From Burkholderiales bacterium (GTDB lineage: Bacteria > Pseudomonadota > Gammaproteobacteria > Burkholderiales > Burkholderiaceae_C): 19,595 nt of DNA. The notes beneath the pieces were generated by a model, which was not told the origin of the DNA, ran no database searches, and saw only the letters and a program-made list of their open reading frames with translations. The stretch covers positions 1 to 19,595 of the forward strand of contig CANBSV010000048.1 in NCBI GenBank assembly GCA_947372225.1, read 5' to 3'. A program made the translations under genes and the position numbers. This document shows positions 6,286 through 12,720 of this stretch, one piece after another (the stretch's first letter is position 1; every line of letters begins with the position of its first letter).

Positions 6286-6975
6286 TTACCGGATGACGGG
6301 CTGGGGCGGCACAAACCGCTCGGCATCGGCCTTGTCGCGGTAGTCCTGGATGAGGTTGAACATCTCGACGTCGCCCACGCCGAACACCGGTTCACGCTGC
6401 TTGAGCACGTCACTGACCGACTTGCTGCGGTAGCGCGCCAGCAGTTCGACGTTGAGGTGGATCAGCTTGTCGTTGCGCGTGGTGCACTCGGACACCAGCG
6501 CGACCTGGTCGTCGTGCTTGCGTTGCAGTTGAGCCTGCTGCTCGTCGCGCAGCTTGGTGTACTGCACCAGCTCACGCGCCTTTTGCGCCAGCGCTTCTTC
6601 ATGGCTGCGCTTGTCGTCGGCCCGCTGCTTTTCGAGCGTGGCCACGTTTTGGGTCAGCTCGGCGCGCTGCGCTTCCGAGGTCTTGAGCTTGGCATTCACC
6701 TTGGCCAGCGCGGCCTTCAACTTCTCGACCTGCTGGGTCTGCTCGAGCAGTTGCTGATCGACGGCCGCCTTGTCGGCTTCAACCTTGGATTTGGCGGCTT
6801 GCGCTTCTTGCACCTGCTGCTGCAGGTTCTGCAACTGCATCTGGGCGCGACGCGCGGCTTTTTCAGCGGCCTTGTTGTCACCCTCGGCCGAGGCCAGCCC
6901 AGCGGCGAGCGTGAAGCCGATCGCAATCAGCGCGAGCGCACCGGCCCGAACGAAAGACATGGATCGCGCGCGCAT
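6286..6975 (-). CDS. Periplasmic coiled-coil protein of unknown function
   Basis: I do not recognise a named family. The 229-residue product has a signal peptide (hydrophobic 11-26, cleavage near ASA/EGD at 30). A long Ala/Gln/Lys-rich coiled coil (about 33-160, with heptads such as LQNLQQQVQEAQAAKSKVEA) follows. A compact C-terminal segment begins at the only Cys (164) and includes CTTRNDKLIHLNVELLARY and EPVFGVGDVEMFNLIQDYRD; its regular mix of charged and aromatic residues suggests a conserved domain. The start is ATG 6975, overlapping the porin stop by one base (TGATG); ATG 6960 is an alternative giving a more typical signal peptide. Its position between the TonB/porin genes and the EPS exporter suggests a periplasmic linker or scaffold, which is inference. 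Confidence 0.75.
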   Translation of the reverse strand: MRARSMSFVRAGALALIAIGFTLAAGLASAEGDNKAAEKAARRAQMQLQNLQQQVQEAQAAKSKVEADKAAVDQQLLEQTQQVEKLKAALAKVNAKLKTSEAQRAELTQNVATLEKQRADDKRSHEEALAQKARELVQYTKLRDEQQAQLQRKHDDQVALVSECTTRNDKLIHLNVELLARYRSKSVSDVLKQREPVFGVGDVEMFNLIQDYRDKADAERFVPPQPVIR

Positions 6976-8534
6976 CAGAACTTGACGTTGAGGTCGAACT
7001 GGAAGACGTCGATCGACAGCGGTGCGCCCGAGATCGAATCGCCGCTCAGGTAGCGAAAGCCCGCGGAGGTGCTCTTGCCCAGGCCGTACATGCCGCCCAG
7101 GATGTAGCCCTTGGCGTCGGTGCCACCCAGCCTGAAGTCGCTGTCGGTGAAGGCGTCGAGCACCGCATCACGCTCGACGCGCTTGTAGGCCGCGTACACC
7201 TGCCAGTCGTGTCGCGCCTTCATCTCGGCGTCGCCAAAAGCCGCACGCAGTTGATACGCCGTGGTCTGCTCGCTGACCTGCGTGCCCACGCGCGCGCTCA
7301 CGTCCTTCTTGCTGAAGCCCAGGTTCTGCACAAAGTCGGCCGTGAGGATCACGCGCTTGCCGGCGTACGACGGAAAGTCGACCTGGCCCGTCAGGTTGAG
7401 CAGGTGGTATTCCGAGGCCAGACCGAGCAGCGGCTTGGCCGGATCCGACGAGATGTTGTAATACGTGTTGCCCTTCTGGGCGAACTGCGGTGCGGTGTAG
7501 TCGTGGACCGTCGAACCGGCCGGGCTGGTCTTGCCCAGCATGTTTTCGTAGTGGAAGTAGCCCAGTCCCACCTTGCCGCGGATGTCGTGCGCCCAGTTGC
7601 TGTAGCTCGCCCCCAGCTGGCCACCAAACAGCCACTTGTCGGCCGAAGCCAGTTCGACCTCCTGCACCGGCATGGCGGCCACCGTGGCAAAGCCGCGCCA
7701 CTCTGATGTGAGCTTGGGCGTCCACTGCCCGGCCACGCCGTCAAAGCTCAGGTCATTGGCCCACACCAGGTCGGTGCCGAACCACGGATTGCCAAAGCGC
7801 CCGGCCACCGCATTGAACTCGTCGCCTTGCCTGTAGCGCACGTAGGCGCGGTCGATCAGCACCGTGTAGCGGTTGTTGAAGCTGCCCAGCGTCTGGTTGG
7901 AAGACAGTGGATCGGTGCCGCTGCCGGTGGTCAGACGCACGCCAGCCGACCAGTTCTCGTCGATCTTGGCGTTCAGGCCGATGCGTGCGCGCACCCGCAT
8001 GCGCTCGCGATCCTCCGTGGTGTTCATCAGCGACAGCGAGCGGTTGCGGTTGGTGTCGAGCACGCTGATCTGCTGCGCATTGCCGCTGTCGAAGCTGTCG
8101 AACTGGGCGCGCAGACGCAAGTCGCCTTCCCACTCGAGATTGCGCACCCACGCCGGCACGACACCCGGACCGGCCCAGCCCTCGGCCGCGGCCTGAGCGG
8201 CGAGCTCAGCGCGAATTTCGTCTTTCATCTCCTTGCGCACGAACTCGGGGATGTACTGCACGCGCACCGCGCCCGGTGCGGCCTTGGCAGCCTTGCCGCC
8301 GGCATCGCCAGCGGCATGGGCCTCCGGCTTGGGCGCCGGCTTGGCCACGTCGTCGAGCAAGGCCGTGCCCTTGTCCTTGGCCAGCACGCCTTGTTCGACC
8401 AGCTGGCTGATCAGCTTGGCGGTGGCGGCGCGCACGGCATCGATGTCGGCATCTTGAGCGGCCATGGCCGGCGCGGCCCACGCGGCGCACAGCATCAGTA
8501 AGGAAACACGGGAGAGGATGGGCTTCATGGTCAT
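6975..8534 (-). CDS. Putative outer-membrane porin (Porin_5-like)
   Basis: The 519-residue protein has a signal peptide (cleavage near AMA/AQD, residue 25-26). A helical N-terminal stretch (about 30-65: DAVRAATAKLISQLVEQGVL) and an Ala/Pro/Lys linker follow, then a beta-barrel from about residue 130 (EWEGDLRLRAQFDSF) to the end. Turns rich in Asp, Asn and Gly, aromatic girdle residues, and the terminal Phe in FQFDLNVKF are classical for porin assembly by Bam. Motifs such as RMRVRARIGLNAKI and YVRYRQGDEFNAVAGRF resemble the Porin_5 'putative porin' family. It lies 17 nt after tonB. It lacks an obvious plug domain or TonB box, so it is not a typical TonB-dependent receptor. It may be the outer-membrane partner of the neighbouring TonB/ExbBD module or of the adhesin. 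Confidence 0.82.
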   Translation of the reverse strand: MTMKPILSRVSLLMLCAAWAAPAMAAQDADIDAVRAATAKLISQLVEQGVLAKDKGTALLDDVAKPAPKPEAHAAGDAGGKAAKAAPGAVRVQYIPEFVRKEMKDEIRAELAAQAAAEGWAGPGVVPAWVRNLEWEGDLRLRAQFDSFDSGNAQQISVLDTNRNRSLSLMNTTEDRERMRVRARIGLNAKIDENWSAGVRLTTGSGTDPLSSNQTLGSFNNRYTVLIDRAYVRYRQGDEFNAVAGRFGNPWFGTDLVWANDLSFDGVAGQWTPKLTSEWRGFATVAAMPVQEVELASADKWLFGGQLGASYSNWAHDIRGKVGLGYFHYENMLGKTSPAGSTVHDYTAPQFAQKGNTYYNISSDPAKPLLGLASEYHLLNLTGQVDFPSYAGKRVILTADFVQNLGFSKKDVSARVGTQVSEQTTAYQLRAAFGDAEMKARHDWQVYAAYKRVERDAVLDAFTDSDFRLGGTDAKGYILGGMYGLGKSTSAGFRYLSGDSISGAPLSIDVFQFDLNVKF

Positions 8535-8551
8535 TCAGGGCGGGGCACGCC

Positions 8552-9232
8552 TCAAGAGCGGTTGCTCAATCGCAGTTGCATCGGTCGCATCGAGCTGGGG
8601 GGAACGTCCTTCAGCGGGGTCATCTCGAGCAGCGTGAGCGCGATCAGGTCATCGACCTGGGTGTTGCCCGAGCTGCTCACGATGTCGGCCTTTTGAACGC
8701 GGCCGTCGTCACCCAGCCAGACCTTGACCACGACACGAAACTCGTCTTTCAGGATCTTGCGGTTGCGCGACAGCGCCTCGAAGAACTGGCGCTGCAGCAA
8801 GCCCGTGTAGTACGCGCCGCCCCCACCACCGCCGGTGGTCAGAAAGTCGCGACCGCCTCGGTTGGCGGCCAGGCCGAAGCCGTCGGACCCGGCGCTGCCG
8901 TCGGCGTCCACGCCCAGTGGCTTGTCGGACGCGGGCTTGTCATCAGGTGCTTTCGCGTCGGCCGGCTTGGGGTCGTCCTTGGGCTGGTCGATCTTGACGT
9001 CTTCCTTCACCTTGGGCGGCTCGGGCGGCTTTTCGGGCGGCTTGGGCGGCGGCGGTGGCGGCTGCTTGAGCAGTGCGATCTGCTGCACGCCGGGGTTCTT
9101 CTTGGTCGGCGTCGACAGGAACTTCACCAGAAACATCGCCACGGCCACCAGCACGCCCAAGGCCACCAGACCGAGCACGGCCTTCTTGATCCAGGCTCCG
9201 CGTGAGGGTGCCTCGTCGTCTTCGTAGTCCAT
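8552..9232 (-). CDS. TonB-family energy transducer
   Basis: The 226-residue protein has a short acidic cytoplasmic N-terminus, one membrane helix (about 17-39), and a Pro/Lys/Glu/Asp-rich spacer (57-105, including PPPPPPKPPEKPPEPP) able to span the periplasm. A Gly-rich hinge (133-140) leads to a TonB C-terminal domain (about 142-226). That domain contains FFEALSRNRKILKDEFRVVV, WLGDDGRVQKADIVSSSG and a final MRPMQLRLSNRS. It would receive proton-motive force from the ExbB/ExbD proteins encoded just upstream and transmit it to an outer-membrane partner. The spacing is 17 nt after exbD and 17 nt before the porin gene. It has diverged from iron-uptake TonB, and no siderophore or haem genes are nearby, so a non-nutrient job is likely. 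Confidence 0.88.
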   Translation of the reverse strand: MDYEDDEAPSRGAWIKKAVLGLVALGVLVAVAMFLVKFLSTPTKKNPGVQQIALLKQPPPPPPKPPEKPPEPPKVKEDVKIDQPKDDPKPADAKAPDDKPASDKPLGVDADGSAGSDGFGLAANRGGRDFLTTGGGGGGAYYTGLLQRQFFEALSRNRKILKDEFRVVVKVWLGDDGRVQKADIVSSSGNTQVDDLIALTLLEMTPLKDVPPSSMRPMQLRLSNRS

Positions 9233-9249
9233 GTGGGGTGCTCAGTGGC

Positions 9250-9654
9250 TCACTTGACCAGCCGCTGGGTCACCAGACCGAGCTGCGTGATATCGAGCCG
9301 GCCCATCAGGTCGAGCACATCGACGACCTTCTCGTAGTGCACCTTGGCGTCGCCCTTGATCACCACCGGGAAGCTCGGGTTCACGGCCTTGATCTGGCGC
9401 AGCCGGTCTTCGAGCTCCTGCATGGTCACCGGGTAGGTGTCGAGGAACACCTGGCCGTCATCGCGGATGGTGATGGCCTTGGTCTGCGGCTTGGCCAGGC
9501 TGGGCGCGGCACTCGCCTTGGGCAGGTTCACCTTGATGCCCTGCACCGACGCCGTGGTCATGATGATGAAGATCACCAGCAGCACATACGCCAGGTCCAG
9601 CATCGGCGTGATGTTGATGTCGTCGTAGGCCTTGCCGCCGTCTTGCATCTTCAT
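9250..9654 (-). CDS. exbD: ExbD/TolR-family proton-channel subunit
   Basis: The 134-residue protein has the classical ExbD/TolR start: a short cytoplasmic tail and one membrane helix with INITPMLDLAYVLLVIFIIM. Asp20 occupies the proton-carrying position of the family (Asp25 of E. coli ExbD). The periplasmic domain includes ITIRDDGQVFLD and VVIKGDAKVHYEKVVDVLD. A strong ribosome-binding site, GAGGAG (9661-9666), overlaps the upstream ExbB stop codon and lies 6 nt before ATG 9654. It works as the stator partner of the LamG-ExbB fusion protein in a TonB energy module. ExbD and TolR are hard to separate by sequence; the adjacent tonB favours ExbD. Confidence 0.93.
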   Translation of the reverse strand: MKMQDGGKAYDDINITPMLDLAYVLLVIFIIMTTASVQGIKVNLPKASAAPSLAKPQTKAITIRDDGQVFLDTYPVTMQELEDRLRQIKAVNPSFPVVIKGDAKVHYEKVVDVLDLMGRLDITQLGLVTQRLVK

Positions 9655-9664
9655 CGTGAGCTCC

Positions 9665-11458
9665 TCAAACCGAGTGGTTCTCAGCGATGCGTGTGGTCAG
9701 CTCGTCCACGAACACCTGCATGTCGGCCGTGAGCGCCTGGATGCGACCGGTCAGATAGTTGTAGGCAAACAAGGCGGGAATGGCCACCGCCAGACCGGCC
9801 ACCGTGGCCACCAGCGCCGCGGCAATGCCCGGCGCGATGGCGTTCACGTTCACGTCACCGGCCGCCGCAATGGCCGCGAAGGTGATCATCACGCCCACCA
9901 CCGTGCCCAGCAGACCCAGGAACGGACCGCCGGCGATCGAGATGGTGAGCACCACCATCTGGCTGTTCAGTCGCTGGATCTCGCGAATCATGGTCGCCTC
10001 GACCGAGGCACGTATGGCGCTCAGCGAAGCCGCCGACATCTGCAGCGCGATGCCCTTGGCGCGGTACACGTCAAAGCGCATCTGCAGTTCGGTCACACCG
10101 GCCACGTACAGGCGGTACAGCTGAGACTGCCCGTAAGGCACGCGCGGGCCCGTCGACTTCTTCTTGCCTTTGCCCTTGCCGCTGGCAGCGGCCGCGTCGG
10201 GCTTGACCACCTCGGCCATGGTCTTGTCGGGATCGATGCTGGTGATCAGCTTGTCGAATTCCTTCATGAACAGCGTGTTCGCCTTGGCCACCTGGCTCAC
10301 GAACTGCACCTTCATGTACATGACGATCACGCTGAGCACGAACATCACGCCCAGGATGCCGATCACCACCCAGCCGTCCAGCGTCACCGCGCCCAGCAGG
10401 ATCTTGATGTACGACGGGCCACTGTCGCCACCCTCGGCGTCGCCTTCGGCCGCGCCGTAGGTCACCAGCTTCTGGTCGGCGCCTTGCGACTGCGCCGCGG
10501 TCTTGATCCAGTCGGCCGAGCGCGCCACGGTGGACACCTGCAGTTCGTCGATGTCGCCCTTGAAGCCCTTGCCCAGGATGGCCGCACCGTCGAGGTCGGG
10601 CACGCTGCCGGCCACGCGGGCGGCTTCCTGACCGTTGACGTAGATCACCAGGCCGTCCTTGGCCACCACGGCCACGTGCTGCCAGACACCCGCCGTCACC
10701 GGCGCCGTGGTGGTGGCCACCAGCGCACCCGACTGCGCGAGCAACGTGCCGCCGCGGATCGACAGCTTGAGCGGGCCGGCACCCTCGGTTTGGGTGTAGA
10801 TCGGCGCATCGGCGGTGTCGAGCGGCTTGATCCACATCGACAGCGTCATGCCCAGCGTGTTCGACTTGAGCGAAGGCGACGACGGCAAGGCCAGCTCGGA
10901 CGCTGCATCGAACGTCAGGCCCGCGCCGATCAGGCCCACGCTGTTGACCCGTGCCGACGAGCGCGCGGCGTTGTTGGCGTTGGCGGTGGCGTCTTGCGGC
11001 GCGGCTTCACGCTCGCTGAAGTGGTACACGAGCGCCTGGGTGGCGTCGTAGGTGGTCTTGGAGTCGCCCGCGGCCGGCGCGTTAGGGTTGCCGTAGTAAA
11101 GCCAGATCGAGTCGGTCTTGCTGCCCGGCAGCAGCTTGGGCACTTGCACCCACACCAGCGCCAGCTCGTTGAGGCCATCGAACTTTTCGATGTGGAACTT
11201 CAGCGGGGTCTTGTCATCGCCCGCCACGAAGCGCAGGTCGGAGCCGTCGGGCTTGGCCTCGACGAACTGGAAGTTGCCCGTGTGCAAGCGCACCAGCACC
11301 GTGGCCGAATCGACACCCGCCGCGATGGGCAGGCCCTCGGCGGTGGTGTTCAGGCCGATCTTCACGCGCTGTTTCCAGTCGGCGTTCCAGGAGGCGTGTG
11401 ACAGCGGGGCGCACAGCAAGCCGAACAGCGCGAGGCCAAGGACTACAAGTTTTTTCAT
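9665..11458 (-). CDS. ExbB/TolQ-type proton channel with N-terminal DUF2341 and LamG-like domains
   Basis: The 597-residue multidomain protein opens with a signal peptide (about 1-22, SHA/SW). A DUF2341-like beta domain (about 25-127, with LRFVAGDDKTPLKFHIEKF and DSIWLYYGNPNAP) follows. Next is a LamG/concanavalin-like domain (about 140-335: LVYHFSE, LSMWIKPL, WQHVAVVAKDGLVIYVNG, GDIDELQVS). The first channel helix is at about 363-383, then a Lys/Gly-rich cytoplasmic loop, and the ExbB/TolQ core with the hallmark GPFLGLLGTVVGVMITF and the helix ALVATVAGLAVAIPALFAY. The lectin-like part should sit in the periplasm, where normal ExbB has only a short tail. I chose ATG 11458; an in-frame TTG at 11464 is also possible. 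No strong ribosome-binding site is seen. The 88-nt gap upstream is the largest in the operon. Confidence 0.88.
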   Translation of the reverse strand: MKKLVVLGLALFGLLCAPLSHASWNADWKQRVKIGLNTTAEGLPIAAGVDSATVLVRLHTGNFQFVEAKPDGSDLRFVAGDDKTPLKFHIEKFDGLNELALVWVQVPKLLPGSKTDSIWLYYGNPNAPAAGDSKTTYDATQALVYHFSEREAAPQDATANANNAARSSARVNSVGLIGAGLTFDAASELALPSSPSLKSNTLGMTLSMWIKPLDTADAPIYTQTEGAGPLKLSIRGGTLLAQSGALVATTTAPVTAGVWQHVAVVAKDGLVIYVNGQEAARVAGSVPDLDGAAILGKGFKGDIDELQVSTVARSADWIKTAAQSQGADQKLVTYGAAEGDAEGGDSGPSYIKILLGAVTLDGWVVIGILGVMFVLSVIVMYMKVQFVSQVAKANTLFMKEFDKLITSIDPDKTMAEVVKPDAAAASGKGKGKKKSTGPRVPYGQSQLYRLYVAGVTELQMRFDVYRAKGIALQMSAASLSAIRASVEATMIREIQRLNSQMVVLTISIAGGPFLGLLGTVVGVMITFAAIAAAGDVNVNAIAPGIAAALVATVAGLAVAIPALFAYNYLTGRIQALTADMQVFVDELTTRIAENHSV

Positions 11459-11546
11459 GACCAAGGTACGTCGACTAAGGGAGAACCCGCAAGGCTAGTG
11501 GCCCTTTGTTGCAGGGCTGTGAATCACCGGCGGGTGCGGCGGGGCT

Positions 11547-12716
11547 TCAGGCCGGAAGATGACAAAGGTGTGGCGTGATCGTGTCGATCAGCCTGCGCGC
11601 CGCGGCAACCATGTGAAAGTGCCGCTGGTAGCAGCCTTCGGCCTGCAGCCTCATTTGCAGCCGCGTGTCGGCGTCCAGCGCCAGCCAGCGGCGCAACACC
11701 GCCGTGGTGCCGGCCAGCGTGTCGCTGTCGGCAAAGCCGGCGTCGTGCTGGACGATCTCGCGCCAGATGTTGACCTTGTCCGAGATCAGCACCGGCACGC
11801 CCATGGCCAGCGCCTCGACCACGGCGATGCCGAAGTTCTCCTGGTGCGACGGCAGCGCAAACACCTCGGCCGCGCGCAGGGCCGACCACTTGGCCTCGCC
11901 CTTGAGCATGCCGGTGAAGGTGATGTGCTCGGCAATGCCCAGCCGCGCGGCCTTGGCCTCGAGGCCGGCGCGCACGCCGGAGCGGTCATCGGGCCCGGCC
12001 ATCACCAGGTGCAAGCGCGGCTCGGTCTGCAACACCCGCGCAAAGGCGTCGATCAGCAAATCGCCGCCCTTCTTGGGATGCAGCCGGCCCAGAAACAGCA
12101 CCACCCGCTTGCCCTGCGTGGCCGGCCAGGCGCGGGCAAAGGCCTCGGCCGAACCCGCGCTGGCCTCATGGCCCAGCGCCACGCCGTAGCCCACCACCGA
12201 CGGCATCACCCGGTAGGGTCGAAACGTGCGCGCGGCCAGCCGGGCCTCTTCGTCGGCGGTGAACAGCACCGCGCGCGCATCGCGCAGCACGCGGCTTTCG
12301 ACCAGCGCCCAGTAGAGCGATTTCTTCAGGTGCTTGAGCGGGTACGCCTGGCGAAACCACGGATCGAGCATGCCGTGCGGGTACACGAAGTACGGCACCG
12401 GCCCGCCATGCAGCGCCTGCCACACCGCGCGCCCGTGGTACTGCCAAAGCCCGTGCACGATCACCGCGTCGTATTTCGCCGCATTGGCCTGCAGCCACGG
12501 CAGCAAGCGCCGCGTGTAGCCGTACTGCGTGGACACCGGCCCCAGCGCGTGGGTGGGCGCCGGAAATTCCTGCACGCACACGGCAGTGGGGTCGTCGAGC
12601 GTGACCACCTCTTCGGCATGACCGAGCAGCGCCGTGGCCGCCACCGACTGCCGCAGCCCCTCGGCCGGCCCGCCATGCACCGGGTCCACCGACCGGATGA
12701 CGTTCAACACTCTCAT
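11547..12716 (-). CDS. GT4-family glycosyltransferase
   Basis: The 389-residue GT-B glycosyltransferase retains family-4 features. These are an N-terminal acceptor domain starting MRVLNVIRSVDPVHGGPAEG, the HGLWQYHGRAVW element, the nucleotide-sugar domain opening FLGRLHPKKGGDLLIDAF, and the EX7E motif in HQENFGIAVVEALAMGVPV. It probably transfers a sugar from an NDP-sugar at the cytoplasmic face, either for the exopolysaccharide or for glycosylation of a surface product. The frame is open to 12767, but ATG 12716 is preferred: it gives the canonical GT4 N-terminus and follows the exoprotein stop by 4 nt. It is the only glycosyltransferase in the window, so it cannot build a repeat unit alone. 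Donor and acceptor cannot be read from the sequence. Confidence 0.88.
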   Translation of the reverse strand: MRVLNVIRSVDPVHGGPAEGLRQSVAATALLGHAEEVVTLDDPTAVCVQEFPAPTHALGPVSTQYGYTRRLLPWLQANAAKYDAVIVHGLWQYHGRAVWQALHGGPVPYFVYPHGMLDPWFRQAYPLKHLKKSLYWALVESRVLRDARAVLFTADEEARLAARTFRPYRVMPSVVGYGVALGHEASAGSAEAFARAWPATQGKRVVLFLGRLHPKKGGDLLIDAFARVLQTEPRLHLVMAGPDDRSGVRAGLEAKAARLGIAEHITFTGMLKGEAKWSALRAAEVFALPSHQENFGIAVVEALAMGVPVLISDKVNIWREIVQHDAGFADSDTLAGTTAVLRRWLALDADTRLQMRLQAEGCYQRHFHMVAAARRLIDTITPHLCHLPA

Positions 12717-12720
12717 CGCG

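Noticed and set aside
6975..8534. Porin considered as a TonB-dependent receptor
   Set aside because: No TonB box or plug domain, and at 519 residues it is shorter than typical receptors; the barrel begins after a simple helical linker.
9632..11401. 589-codon plus-strand open frame
   Set aside because: Antisense to the ExbB-LamG gene, where the minus-strand frame has unmistakable ExbB motifs.
11459..11546. Internal promoter in the largest gap of the operon
   Set aside because: No acceptable -35/-10 pair is seen; only a 5-bp GCCCT/AGGGC pairing.
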